Origin: Kribbella sp. ALI-6-A
Lineage (GTDB): Bacteria; Actinomycetota; Actinomycetes; Propionibacteriales; Kribbellaceae
NCBI RefSeq assembly: GCF_001984195.1
Contig: NZ_MTQN01000008.1
Coordinates: 496,001-560,000, forward strand
Direction: 5' to 3'
DNA: 64,000 nt
Shown: piece by piece, positions 1 through 8,322 of the stretch
Layout: each line of letters begins with the position of its first letter
Numbering within the stretch: position 1 is the first letter of the stretch
Made by a program: the position numbers and the translations under genes
Notes under the pieces: model-generated
What the model saw: the letters and a program-made list of their open reading frames with translations, nothing else
Databases searched by the model: none
Told to the model about the DNA's origin: nothing

Positions 1-1
1 C

Positions 2-916
2 GATGCGAACTCCACCCCGCCGTTTCTGTACCAGTTGACGCCGGAGGAGGGCCGCAAGATCGCCGACACCGTGCAGACCGATCCGACGCCGGTCCTGCTG
101 GATGCCGACATCTCCGACCTGACCGTCGAGGGCGGGCCGACCGGCACCGTGCGGGTCCGGATCGTGCGGCCGGCCGGCGCCACCGGCGTACTGCCGGTCA
201 TCTTGTACTGCCACGGGCTCGGCTGGGTCTTCGGCGGGCCGACCACGCACGACCGGCTGGTCCGCGAGCTGGCCGTCGGGGCCCAGGCCGCGGTGGTGTT
301 CCCCGACTACGACTTGTCGCCGGAGGCGAAGTACCCGACCGCGATCGAGCAGATCTATGCCGTCGCGACCTGGATTCGCGACGCCGGGGCCGAGCAGAGC
401 CTGGACAGCACCCGGGTCGCGGTCGCGGGCGACTCGGTCGGCGGCAACATGGCCACGGTCCAGACCATTTTGTCCAAGCAGCGCGGCGGACTGCACTACC
501 AGGGCCAGCTGTTGTTCTACCCGGTCACCGACGCGAACTTCGACACCGGCTCCTACGAGCAGTTCGCGGAGGGCTATTTCCTGCCCCGTGAGGGGATGAA
601 GTGGTTCTGGGACCAGTACACGACCGATCCGGCCGAGCGGGCCGAGATCACCGCGTCGCCGCTGCGCGCTTCGCTCGACGAGCTGGCCGGCCTGCCGCAG
701 GCACTGGTGATCGTGGCCGAGGCCGATGTACTGCGCGACGAAGGCGAGGCCTACGCGGCCAAGCTGCGCGCCGCGGGCGTGCCGGTCACCGCCGTTCGCT
801 ACGGCGGGATCATCCACGACTTCGTCGGCCTGAACCCGCTGCGCCACACGTTCGCCGCCGAAGGCGCCATCACCCAGGGCGCGGCCTTCCTGTCCCGGGT
901 GCTCGGCACCGACTGA
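2..916 (+). CDS. alpha/beta hydrolase fold-3 (HSL-type) esterase, 5' partial
   Basis: Likely hydrolyses small carboxylic esters. The reading frame is open back to base 2, so the true start lies outside the window; the TTG at 35 is probably internal because the codons before it continue a normal protein. Family landmarks are the HGLGW oxyanion motif (usually HGGGW), the nucleophile elbow GDSVGGN, an acid in AEADVLRDEG and the catalytic His in GIIHDF. The Leu in HGLGW is a slightly unusual variant. The gene ends in RVLGTD and is followed by a MarR gene 101 bp on. The natural substrate cannot be read from the sequence. Confidence 0.85.
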   Translation, partial: DANSTPPFLYQLTPEEGRKIADTVQTDPTPVLLDADISDLTVEGGPTGTVRVRIVRPAGATGVLPVILYCHGLGWVFGGPTTHDRLVRELAVGAQAAVVFPDYDLSPEAKYPTAIEQIYAVATWIRDAGAEQSLDSTRVAVAGDSVGGNMATVQTILSKQRGGLHYQGQLLFYPVTDANFDTGSYEQFAEGYFLPREGMKWFWDQYTTDPAERAEITASPLRASLDELAGLPQALVIVAEADVLRDEGEAYAAKLRAAGVPVTAVRYGGIIHDFVGLNPLRHTFAAEGAITQGAAFLSRVLGTD

Positions 917-1017
917 GCGGTCGTCGCCGGGTCCGGCGGGTGGCGCGACGCGGACCGTCCCGGATGCGATGATGCACCTGATCCGTACGACAGTCACGGT
1001 CAGCCGAAGCCGAGGAT

Positions 1018-1533
1018 ATGTCCGACCACCATCGCCTACCGCCCGAGTCGCCGTACGCCTTCCTCTCGCCGGCCGAGGCTCGTGCCTGGTTCGCCTACAT
1101 GAAGCTGCAGCTGAGACTGCGCTACGAGATGAACCGCCAGCTCCGCGCCGACAGCGGCATCTCGCTGGCCGACTACGACGTACTGGTCGCCCTGACCAGC
1201 GAGTCGGACGGACGGATGGGGATGTCGGCACTCGCCACGCGCATCGGATGGGAACGCAGCCGCACCTCGCACCACGTCAAGCGCCTCGAGGCTCGGGGGC
1301 TGCTCGACGTCACCCCGTCGGCCGAGGACAAGCGCGCGGTCGACGTCACCCTGACCGAGGCCGGCCGGCAGAAGCTGCTGGAGGCGGCGCCGCAGCACAT
1401 CGAGCTCGTGCGCTCGATGTTCTTCGACGGGCTCAGCGCGGACGCGCTCGCCCACCTCACCACAGCGCTCGAGGACATCTACGAAACCGTGATCGAGCGC
1501 GGAACACTGCCCCGGCCGGTCGACCACCCCTGA
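1018..1533 (+). CDS. MarR-family transcriptional regulator
   Basis: A 171-residue winged-helix regulator. The central part (about residues 50-110) carries the MarR pattern: a recognition helix around WERSRTSHHVKRLEARGLL, then the wing with the conserved D-K-R (SAEDKRAVDVTLTEAG). The ATG start is chosen because the N-terminal dimerisation helix follows directly. The SnoaL-like and reductase genes lie downstream on the same strand after 93 bp and may be its targets; this is inferred from position only. The effector is unknown. Confidence 0.88.
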   Translation: MSDHHRLPPESPYAFLSPAEARAWFAYMKLQLRLRYEMNRQLRADSGISLADYDVLVALTSESDGRMGMSALATRIGWERSRTSHHVKRLEARGLLDVTPSAEDKRAVDVTLTEAGRQKLLEAAPQHIELVRSMFFDGLSADALAHLTTALEDIYETVIERGTLPRPVDHP

Positions 1534-1626
1534 GTTGACCGACAACCGAGCGCCGGCGGCGGAGCCGCCCCGGCGTACTGAGCTCGTGCGCTCAGGGATC
1601 TCTGACTTGCGACGAAAGGAATCGTC

Positions 1627-1986
1627 ATGGCCGACACCATGGCCGAGTTGATGACCAGCAATCTGAACCTCGTCTTCGGCGAACGGGACCCGGCCGCGCG
1701 GCGCGCCGTGGTGGACCGGATCTACACCGAGGACGTCACGTTCGCCGACGCGGAGGGCGTGCTCACCGGGCGCGACGCGCTGCACCAGAAGGCGCAGGAC
1801 CTGCTGGACGCCGCGCCGGACTTCGTGTTCACCGAAGCCGGTCCGGTGTACCAGGCGCAGGATCTGGGCTGCCTGGCCTGGAACTTCGGACCCGCGGGGC
1901 AGCCTCCGGTCGTCTCCGGGATGGACATCGCCATCGTCGAGAACGGGCGGATCGCCTCGCTGCACACCGTGCTGACCACGTCGTGA
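1627..1986 (+). CDS. SnoaL-like / NTF2-fold protein
   Basis: A 119-residue single-domain protein of the nuclear-transport-factor-2/SnoaL-like fold, judged by the usual order: N-terminal helix (LMTSNLNLVFGERDPAARRAVVDRIYTEDVTFADAEG), the phrase TGRDALHQKAQDLL, and three C-terminal beta strands ending IVENGRIASLHTVL. Such proteins are small polyketide-type cyclases, isomerases or binding proteins. The start has a GAAAGGA ribosome site. Its stop is 14 bp before the start of the next gene, so the two are probably one transcript. Exact reaction unknown. Confidence 0.8.
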   Translation: MADTMAELMTSNLNLVFGERDPAARRAVVDRIYTEDVTFADAEGVLTGRDALHQKAQDLLDAAPDFVFTEAGPVYQAQDLGCLAWNFGPAGQPPVVSGMDIAIVENGRIASLHTVLTTS

Positions 1987-2000
1987 AAGGAATCGAACCG

Positions 2001-2636
2001 ATGAAGACCCTCTCCGTGATCGGAGCCGGCAACCTCGGAGCACAGATCGCCCGCGCGGCCGTGGCGGCCGGCCTGTCGGTGGTGATCGCGAACTCCCGAG
2101 GCCCGGAATCCCTGGCAGAGCTGGTCTCCGAGCTCGGGCCGGCCGCCCGAGCGGCCGACCCGGCCGACGCGGCCACGGCCGGCGACCTCGTCGTGCTCTG
2201 TACGCCGCTGAACAGCTATCCGGATCTGCCGGCGGCTCAGCTCGAGGGCAAGGTGCTCGTCGACGCGACCAACTACTATCCCGAGCTGTTCGGACCGATC
2301 CCGGAGTTCGACAGCCGGTCGATGTCGTCGTCGGAGTTCCTGCAGAGCCGGCTGCCCGGAAGCGTGGTGATCAAGGCCCTGAACAACCTCGGCGCCGCAG
2401 ACCTCACCACCGACGGTCAGCCGGCCGGCAGCCCCGGCCGGCGTGCGCTCGCGGTGGCAGGCGACGATCCCGACGCCAAGGCGCGGGTCGTCGCGTTGGT
2501 CGACGCGCTGGGCTTCGATGTGATCGACGCCGGTCCGCTGAGCGAAGGATGGCGCTTCCAGCGGGATCAGCCGGCGTACGGGATCAGACTGGACGCCGAC
2601 CAGATGCGCGCCGCACTCTCGGACGCCAAGCGCTAG
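2001..2636 (+). CDS. NADPH-dependent F420-reductase-like / Rossmann NAD(P)-binding protein
   Basis: A 211-residue protein starting with a classic dinucleotide-binding fingerprint, VIGAGNLGAQIARAAVAAG, followed by the NSRGPESL loop that suggests NADP(H) preference (Ser/Arg after the second strand). It then reads VVLCTPLNSYPDLP and VDATNYYP, as in the F420-dependent NADP reductase-like family. An in-frame GTG at 1983 exists, but the ATG at 2001 is preferred because GAAAGG sits at the right distance before it. It follows the SnoaL-like gene closely. The substrate may be F420 or a small carbonyl compound; the sequence cannot tell. Confidence 0.82.
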   Translation: MKTLSVIGAGNLGAQIARAAVAAGLSVVIANSRGPESLAELVSELGPAARAADPADAATAGDLVVLCTPLNSYPDLPAAQLEGKVLVDATNYYPELFGPIPEFDSRSMSSSEFLQSRLPGSVVIKALNNLGAADLTTDGQPAGSPGRRALAVAGDDPDAKARVVALVDALGFDVIDAGPLSEGWRFQRDQPAYGIRLDADQMRAALSDAKR

Positions 2637-2647
2637 CCAGTGAAACG

Positions 2648-2678
2648 CAACGCGGCAGTCGTTCTGACTGCCGCGTTG
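2648..2678. terminator. hairpin between convergent genes
   Basis: A perfect 13-bp stem (CAACGCGGCAGTC / GACTGCCGCGTTG) with a 5-base loop sits in the 46-bp gap between two convergent genes. There is no long T run on either side, so it may be an actinobacterial U-less terminator acting both ways. Confidence 0.7.
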
Positions 2679-2682
2679 CTGC

Positions 2683-3612
2683 TCACGCCGCGCTGCGGTG
2701 CAGGCGGGCTTCGGCTTGGTCGAGCAGGGCGGTCAGAGCGACGGGTGGGTGGTTCCAGAGAATCTCGGCGCGAGCGTTGTGCAGCGCCGGCCACACACTG
2801 GCCGCCCAGGCGACCTCCAGTTCGTCGTTGGTGAAGGCGGAGCCACGTTCGTCTTGGTAGGCGTCGAGGAACGCCTCGGAACTCGCCAGCGGTGCCAGCG
2901 TCGGTGTCTCCGCGCTGGTGAAGGCACCCGAGGCGGCACCGACCAAAGCCGCTTCCGGCAGCCAGGCCACGCTGTCCCAGTCGTGTACGACGTACGGCGT
3001 GTTCTGGTCCCAGCGCAGATTCTGGGCTTCCCAGTCGGCGTGCCCGAGGACCTGTCTTTGCGAGCTGGAGGCGAGCAGTCGCTTGCGCGCCCGGGCGGCG
3101 ACGGCCACCAAGTCGTGGGGGAGAGAGTCCGCGCCTGGCCGGCGATCGTGCAGCTCGTTCGGCGGCCAGTGATCGGGACCGTCGTGATCCCAACGCACCC
3201 ACTCCGGATTGGGCAAGGGAGGGGAGAGGTGCAGGCGGCTGGTCACCTGCGTGCAGGCGGCGTACAAGCGCGCCGAGCGCTCGGCTGCGTCGACGCCGGT
3301 ACCGCGGTCGATCTCACCGCCGGGCAGCCATTGCTCGGCATGCACGGCGAGGCCGTTCACCATGCTCACCTCGGTCAGCGGTGTTGCGCACGGCAACCCT
3401 GCCTCGCGAACCGCGCGCTGCACAGCGAGGCAGATCGCCACGCGCCCAGTCGGATCGGGCCGGGCCTTGACCACCACCTCACGCCCGTCGTCCAGTCTGA
3501 CCGCCTTGACCTCGGACATCACCGATGCGGCCAACAGCTGCTCGATCGGGGCGGCCCCGAGTCGGGATTCGCACCACGCCACCAGCCACGGCTCGAAGGC
3601 TTCACCCACCAT
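2683..3612 (-). CDS. aminoglycoside phosphotransferase-like (APH fold) kinase
   Basis: A 309-residue kinase-like protein. It has the N-lobe lysine in REVVVKARPD, the hinge-like AEQWLPGG, the catalytic loop LGHADWEAQNLRW (HxDxxxxN pattern) and the metal-binding VHDWDSVAWLPEA. This is the phosphotransferase/choline kinase fold used by antibiotic kinases and by many small-molecule kinases. The ATG at 3612 is chosen because the fold starts there; longer in-frame starts would run into the promoter of the divergent gene at 3739. Substrate unknown, and resistance should not be assumed. Confidence 0.82.
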   Translation of the reverse strand: MVGEAFEPWLVAWCESRLGAAPIEQLLAASVMSEVKAVRLDDGREVVVKARPDPTGRVAICLAVQRAVREAGLPCATPLTEVSMVNGLAVHAEQWLPGGEIDRGTGVDAAERSARLYAACTQVTSRLHLSPPLPNPEWVRWDHDGPDHWPPNELHDRRPGADSLPHDLVAVAARARKRLLASSSQRQVLGHADWEAQNLRWDQNTPYVVHDWDSVAWLPEAALVGAASGAFTSAETPTLAPLASSEAFLDAYQDERGSAFTNDELEVAWAASVWPALHNARAEILWNHPPVALTALLDQAEARLHRSAA

Positions 3613-3738
3613 GGCAACACCCTGCCAGTTGCGCACACCTGCAACGAATCCGCCCTTGTCGGCGGCGACGGCGAGCCGTACCGTGCGGGACAGGCGTGGG
3701 GGGACCGCGCGACAGGTCGACGTTCCGTGGGGGGACAC

Positions 3739-4662
3739 ATGAGACTCAGAACGATGCTGACTGCCGTCCTGGCTGCCGGGCTGGCGGTGTCGGTGGCGAT
3801 GCCCGCAGCCGCTGTCACGCTGCCGAAAAACGGTGACCTGGTGTTCGTCGAGTCCATCGACGGCATCGCGACGCAGGCGTCGGGGGCGGCGTACGTCGTA
3901 CAGACCGATGGGGCGTACCCGAAGTTCTCGCCGAACGGCCGGCAAATCGCCTTTGTCCGTGGTCACGGGGTCTGGACACGCACACTGAGCGACGGCAGCG
4001 AACGACTCGTGCACCAGTATCCGGTGGAAGCGGGCAACAACTGGATGACGCTGGCCTGGTCACCCGACGGTGGTTCGATCGTCACGGCGTACAGCCTGCA
4101 GCTGGACCGGATCATCGTGAGCACGGGGGCACGATCGATCATCTACACGGCGCCGGCCGGCACGACCGGGCGGCTGACCTCGCCGGCCTGGTCGCCCGAC
4201 GGCAACCGGATCGCCTTCAGCAACGGCAACACCATCAAGCTCGTCCACCCCGACGGCAGCAACGTCCGCACGCTGACGTCGAGCCCGGTGGGCGTCATCA
4301 ACGACTACCCGGACTGGTCGCCGGACTCGCAACGGATCGCCTTCATCACCAACCGGTACCGCGGCGCCCAGCACAGCGAACTCGTGATCCTGCCCCGCAG
4401 CGGCGCCGGCCGGCCGTTCCGGGTGAGCTACACGTCGTACCCGCAAGGCATCTACTACAAGGGCGTCGCCTGGTCGCCGGACGGCAAGAAGATCGCCGCC
4501 CTGCAGTTCAACCGCAACGCCCTCCCGGACGACCAGGACAGCGACGAACGCTTCAAGGTTCGCGGCTACCTGCCCGATGGCTCCCACAGCTACTCCCTCA
4601 CCGGCCCGATCAAGGGCGACGACGGCTCCGAAGGCCTCGACTGGGCCCCGAAGCTGTCCTGA
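3739..4662 (+). CDS. secreted TolB-like beta-propeller (PD40 repeat) protein
   Basis: A 307-residue exported protein with a signal peptide (MRLRTML, a hydrophobic stretch, then AMPAAA-V at about residue 25). The mature part has several WD40-like/PD40 repeats of the form W-SPDG..IAF: LAWSPDGGSIVTA, PAWSPDGNRIAFS, PDWSPDSQRIAFI, VAWSPDGKKIAAL and a final LDWAPKL. It should fold as one small beta-propeller, probably for binding a protein or glycan. The 924-bp frame begins at an ATG after a G-rich ribosome site. It is divergent from the phosphotransferase. Not tied to a Tol-Pal system here. Confidence 0.85.
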   Translation: MRLRTMLTAVLAAGLAVSVAMPAAAVTLPKNGDLVFVESIDGIATQASGAAYVVQTDGAYPKFSPNGRQIAFVRGHGVWTRTLSDGSERLVHQYPVEAGNNWMTLAWSPDGGSIVTAYSLQLDRIIVSTGARSIIYTAPAGTTGRLTSPAWSPDGNRIAFSNGNTIKLVHPDGSNVRTLTSSPVGVINDYPDWSPDSQRIAFITNRYRGAQHSELVILPRSGAGRPFRVSYTSYPQGIYYKGVAWSPDGKKIAALQFNRNALPDDQDSDERFKVRGYLPDGSHSYSLTGPIKGDDGSEGLDWAPKLS

Positions 4663-4692
4663 GCAAGGGATCGGACAGGACGCCGCGGAAGG

Positions 4693-5532
4693 TCATGGCG
4701 TCGCGCCGGTTGTTGTTTCGGTTTGCGTGAGTGCGGCGAGAAGTTGCAGCTTCTCGTCGCTCTCGCTGTTCTTGTCGGGGTAGTAGACGACGAGCAGGAC
4801 ATCCTCGACGGGGAGCTTGTCGCGGTGGAGCTGTAGTTCACCGACGACGGGGTGGTCGACGGTGACGCTGCCTCCGTCGAGCGTACGGACGTCGTGCCGG
4901 GCCCAGAGGGTGCGGAACCGTTGGCTGGACAGGGCGAGCTCCCCGACGAGTTCCACGAACCGCGGGTTGTCGGTGTCGTCGCCGATCGTGGTGCGCAGAG
5001 CGCCGACGAAGGAGGCTGCGGCGTCGGCCCAATGGGGGTGGAACGCTTGTTCCTCGGCATCGAGGAACAGCGAACGCAACCGGTTCTGCCCCGGCTGCAG
5101 GCGCGGATTCAGCGCGACGGCCATCGGGTTCGACGCCAGTACGTCGAACGCCCGGCCTTCGACGAACGCCGGGACCTGAAGGTGCGCGAGCAGTTGGTGC
5201 ACGCGAGCCGGGACGTGCTCGGGTCGCTTGCGCCGTGGTGACCGGGGGCGCGCCGCGGTGAGGCCGAGCAGATACGTGCGCTCGACGTCGTCGAGTCGCA
5301 GCACCCGGGCGAGTGCCTCGAGGACCTGAGGTGAGGGATTGGTGTCGCGGCCGCGTTCCAGGCGCAGGTAGTAGTCGGGGCTGATGCCGGCGAGCAGGGC
5401 CACCTCCTCCCGGCGAAGGCCGGGGACACGGCGGTTGCCGCCGGGCGGGAGACCTGCCTGCGCCGGGGTGACGAGTTCCCGCCGGGCGCGCAGGTAGCTG
5501 CCGAGCCGGTTGCCGGATTCCTCATCCTTCAT
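4693..5532 (-). CDS. XRE-family regulator with MmyB-type ligand domain
   Basis: A 279-residue regulator with an N-terminal helix-turn-helix (GLRREEVALLAGISPDYYLRLERGRD, about residues 37-62) and a C-terminal MmyB-like PAS-type sensor domain (FVEGRAFDVLASNPMAVALNP onward), a common actinobacterial architecture. An excellent GAGGT site precedes the ATG at 5532. It faces the SDR gene at 5713 across a 180-bp gap holding a perfect inverted repeat (5640-5661), so it probably controls that SDR. The ligand is unknown; MmyB domains are reported to bind fatty acids or similar small molecules. Confidence 0.9.
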   Translation of the reverse strand: MKDEESGNRLGSYLRARRELVTPAQAGLPPGGNRRVPGLRREEVALLAGISPDYYLRLERGRDTNPSPQVLEALARVLRLDDVERTYLLGLTAARPRSPRRKRPEHVPARVHQLLAHLQVPAFVEGRAFDVLASNPMAVALNPRLQPGQNRLRSLFLDAEEQAFHPHWADAAASFVGALRTTIGDDTDNPRFVELVGELALSSQRFRTLWARHDVRTLDGGSVTVDHPVVGELQLHRDKLPVEDVLLVVYYPDKNSESDEKLQLLAALTQTETTTGATP

Positions 5533-5639
5533 ACCTCCACCGTAATGCGGCGTACGGGGGTGGAGAGGGGCCCTGTCAGGACCAGGCAAAACCGGGGCCG
5601 TCCCACTCGCGGCGGATGCGGCCAAGACTGCAGGCGAGA

Positions 5640-5661
5640 CGTTCCGCGGCACCGCGGAACG
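5640..5661. promoter_or_regulatory. inverted repeat, candidate operator of the XRE regulator
   Basis: CGTTCCGCGG and its exact reverse complement, separated by CA, lie 51 bp upstream of the SDR start and 108 bp from the divergent XRE start. Position and symmetry suggest an operator; a hairpin role is possible but no terminator-like T run follows. Confidence 0.5.
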
Positions 5662-5712
5662 CCACCGCAGGCGCTCCGGACTCCGGCGGCGCCCTGAAGA
5701 AAGGAAGATCCC

Positions 5713-6468
5713 GTGGATCTGTCCAACCGCACCGTTCTCGTCGTCGGCGGGACCTCGGGGATCGGCCGGGCGCTGGCCCGCCGATTCGCCGCGGCGGGAA
5801 GCACCGTCGCCGTCGGCGGCCGCAGTACGCAAGCACTGGCCGAACTCGCCGCGGAAGGCTTCGGCACCGTCGGCATCGATGTCACCGACAGCGCGTCGGT
5901 CGCGTCAGCTCGCGACGCCGTCCTCGCCCGGTACCCCGAGCTGGACACCGTCGTGACGATGTCGGGCGTCATGCTCCTGGAGGACCTGCGCGACCCGGCC
6001 CACTTCGAGGCGGCCCAGGCGACGATCGACACCAACCTGGTCGGAACCATCCGGGTCATCGACGCCTTCACGCCGCACCTGGTCGGCCGGGGCGTCGGCA
6101 CGTTCGTCACCGTCACGTCCGGCATCGCCTTCCTGCCCTTCCCGCCGATGCCCACGTACGCCGCCTCGAAGGCCGCGGTGCACGCGTACTCCGAGGCGCT
6201 GCGCGCGCAGCTCGACGGGACCGGCGTCGGCGTCGTCGAACTCGTCCCGCCGGCCGTCGCCACCGCCGGCCAGGAGAAGGTCAACCCGCACGCGCTGCCG
6301 CTCGACGCCTTCATCACCGAGGTCGTGCAGTTGCTCTCAGCCGATCCCACTCCCCGCGAGATCGTCGTGCAGGCGGCCCTGATGCACCGTTGGGCCGAGC
6401 GCGACGGCACCTACGACGACCTCGTCGCCCAGCGATCGAAGGCCCTGGCGATGCTCGGAACCCGTTGA
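5713..6468 (+). CDS. SDR-family oxidoreductase (DltE-like)
   Basis: A 251-residue classical short-chain dehydrogenase. It has the nucleotide motif GGTSGIGRALARRFAAAG, an Arg (GGRS) after beta-2 that favours NADP, the catalytic Ser in TVTSGIAFLP and the YAASKAA Tyr-Lys motif. The C-terminal ELVPPAVAT and the unusual Met in TVVTMSGVML (normally NNAG) resemble DltE/uncharacterised oxidoreductase SDRs. The GTG start follows a GAAAGGAAG site. It faces the XRE regulator, its likely controller. The substrate cannot be deduced. Confidence 0.88.
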   Translation: MDLSNRTVLVVGGTSGIGRALARRFAAAGSTVAVGGRSTQALAELAAEGFGTVGIDVTDSASVASARDAVLARYPELDTVVTMSGVMLLEDLRDPAHFEAAQATIDTNLVGTIRVIDAFTPHLVGRGVGTFVTVTSGIAFLPFPPMPTYAASKAAVHAYSEALRAQLDGTGVGVVELVPPAVATAGQEKVNPHALPLDAFITEVVQLLSADPTPREIVVQAALMHRWAERDGTYDDLVAQRSKALAMLGTR

Positions 6469-6490
6469 CTCGCCTGGCAGGCGGTTCCGA

Positions 6491-7666
6491 TCAGGAAGAA
6501 CCGTCTGAGCTGTGCCGCCGATTGCCGAAGGGTCCACCCGCTGCGAAAGCGAGGTCCGCGAAGCGCGTCCCGATCAGCGCGTGGGTCTCGGCGCTGGGAT
6601 GGAGCCCGTCGGGCAGCGGGTACGTCGCGGCATCGGCTTCGCCGTACAGGGACTGGCCGTCGAGGTAGTGCAGGTTCGCGTCGTCGGAGCGTGCTTCGAC
6701 GATCTCCTGGAGCGCCGTACGGATGACCCGCAACGTCAGTCGCCCCTGCGCGGTGTCGCCCGGTTGTCCCGTCGCGATGAACTGGACCGCGTCGGTGCCG
6801 AGGGTGGCCGGATCGAACGCGCCCGGTCCCGGAGTGTTTTCGTGCACGGCGCAGAAGATCGGCGAGATGAGCAGCAGGGGAGTGGTGGGATGGCCGTCGC
6901 GGATGGTGTCCAGGAAGCCGTGGACCGCGGGCACGAAGGTGCGCAGGCGCATCCCGTCCAGGTTCACCACGTTGATGCCGAGCTTCGCGCTGATCAGGTC
7001 CGCGGGGGTGTCGCGGATCAGGCGCGCGATGAACGGATCCACCACGGCGCTGCCGCCGAAGCCGAGGTTCTGCAACCGCACCCCGCCGCGCTGGGCGGCG
7101 AGCACGGGCCAGATGCCGGTGGGGTTGGTGGCGTTCGAGCCGTGACTGATCGAGCTGCCGTGGTGCAGCCAGACAGGGCCGGTCGGGGTGACGGCCCGCA
7201 CCGGTGCGTCGGAGTGCAGGGCGATCAGGTCGACCTGTTCGTTGTGCGGCAGCCAGATCTCGATCGTCTTCTCTCCGCCCGGAAGATCGTCCACCGTGAC
7301 GTGGTCGGATTCACCCGGAAGGAACGTGCTGGTGCCGGTTCGCAGGTCGAGCTCGACGCTGTCGCCCTCGGCAAGGGTGTGGGACGTCTGAAGCTTGCCG
7401 TCGACAACCAGGTCGAGGTTGCCGCGGGCCCGTTTCACGCCCCGGTAGGCGACGCGGGTGGCGTGCACCTCCAGGGTGAGGCGTCGAGCAGTCGTCACGA
7501 CCGCGATCCGCACACCCGACGGCTGCGCCTCCATCATCTGCAGCTGAGGGTCGGCGTAACGTTCGCGGACGAGTCGCGGAAGCCGGTGCGGACGCAGCCC
7601 GCGGTTGGTCGCTTCGAGCTCGATCGCGCCGTGGACGAGCTCCGCCGTGAGCGGCGTGGTGATCAT
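6491..7666 (-). CDS. SGNH/GDSL-family hydrolase
   Basis: A 391-residue two-part protein. The first ~160 residues form a beta-rich region (LEVHATRVAYRGVKR, LVVDGKLQTS). The second half is an SGNH esterase: the Ser block HHGSSISHGSN, the Gly block GFGGSAVVDP, the Asn block KLGINVVNLDG and the C-terminal Asp-His pair in LPDGLHPSAETH. This suggests an ester hydrolase, possibly a carbohydrate or acyl-chain esterase; there is no signal peptide. The ATG at 7666 overlaps the stop of the TetR gene by four bases, so the pair is translated as one operon and is likely autorepressed. Confidence 0.85.
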   Translation of the reverse strand: MITTPLTAELVHGAIELEATNRGLRPHRLPRLVRERYADPQLQMMEAQPSGVRIAVVTTARRLTLEVHATRVAYRGVKRARGNLDLVVDGKLQTSHTLAEGDSVELDLRTGTSTFLPGESDHVTVDDLPGGEKTIEIWLPHNEQVDLIALHSDAPVRAVTPTGPVWLHHGSSISHGSNATNPTGIWPVLAAQRGGVRLQNLGFGGSAVVDPFIARLIRDTPADLISAKLGINVVNLDGMRLRTFVPAVHGFLDTIRDGHPTTPLLLISPIFCAVHENTPGPGAFDPATLGTDAVQFIATGQPGDTAQGRLTLRVIRTALQEIVEARSDDANLHYLDGQSLYGEADAATYPLPDGLHPSAETHALIGTRFADLAFAAGGPFGNRRHSSDGSS

Positions 7667-8259
7667 GATTTCTCTTTCGTGCGAAGGCTTTCGCGGTCGT
7701 GCCAATGGGTCAGCAGGAGGTGCAGGGAGTCGAGCAGTTCCTGCCACGACCGCTCGGCGGCAGGAGTGCTGTGGGCGAAGCTCCCGATCCGCTCGAGGTT
7801 GAGGAATCCGCTGAGCGCGCTGCCGACGATGCGGATGGCGTGCGTCCGGTCGTCGCCGGTGATTCCGTAGCCGAGCAGGACGGCGTCGTTCACGCGCACG
7901 ATGCGACGCGCGGCCGGCGCGGCGACTGCGTCGGCGCCCGCGCGGCGCTGCAACGACTCCCACCGGCCGGGGTGGTCCTGGACGTAGCTGCGATGCGCGT
8001 TGCCGAACCCGACCAGAGCGTCGTACTCCGAACGCCCCGCGATGGCGTCGCCGATCCGTTCCGCGAGCTCGTCCAGCGCCAGGACGGTGATCCCGTCGCG
8101 AAGCGCTGCCAGGTCGCGAACATGCGTGTAGAGGCTGGGCGTCTGTACGCCGAACGACCGCGCGATCGCGGCGAGCGTCACGGAGTCGAAGCCGCCGGCG
8201 TCAGCGATCTCGGCTCCGCGGGCGATCACCGCGGTGCGGGTCAGCTGCGTGCGGTCCAT
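7663..8259 (-). CDS. TetR-family regulator
   Basis: A 198-residue regulator. The N-terminal helix-turn-helix (GGFDSVTLAAIARSFGVQTPSLYTHVRDLAAL, about residues 22-53) is followed by a TetR C-terminal WHG-like ligand domain (GSALSGFLNLERIGSFA). It is the first gene of a two-gene operon with the SGNH hydrolase. A perfect 16-bp inverted repeat begins only 8 bp upstream of the ATG, so transcription probably starts within or next to the operator and is autoregulated. The inducer is unknown, perhaps a substrate of the hydrolase. Confidence 0.9.
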   Translation of the reverse strand: MDRTQLTRTAVIARGAEIADAGGFDSVTLAAIARSFGVQTPSLYTHVRDLAALRDGITVLALDELAERIGDAIAGRSEYDALVGFGNAHRSYVQDHPGRWESLQRRAGADAVAAPAARRIVRVNDAVLLGYGITGDDRTHAIRIVGSALSGFLNLERIGSFAHSTPAAERSWQELLDSLHLLLTHWHDRESLRTKEKS

Positions 8260-8266
8260 GACACCA

Positions 8267-8304
8267 CCCTAACACCATTAGGTCAAATCCTAATGGTGTT
8301 AGGG
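8267..8304. promoter_or_regulatory. perfect 16-bp inverted repeat, TetR operator
   Basis: CCCTAACACCATTAGG, six spacer bases, then the exact reverse complement. It lies directly upstream of the TetR start and is AT-rich against the GC-rich surroundings, as expected for a TetR dimer or dimer-pair site overlapping a promoter. Confidence 0.75.
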
Positions 8305-8322
8305 TCGGTTGACCGCTCCAGG

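Noticed and set aside
3613..4014. Extended start of the phosphotransferase
   Set aside because: The added N-terminus lies in the coding region of the divergent propeller gene and is Arg/Pro-rich.
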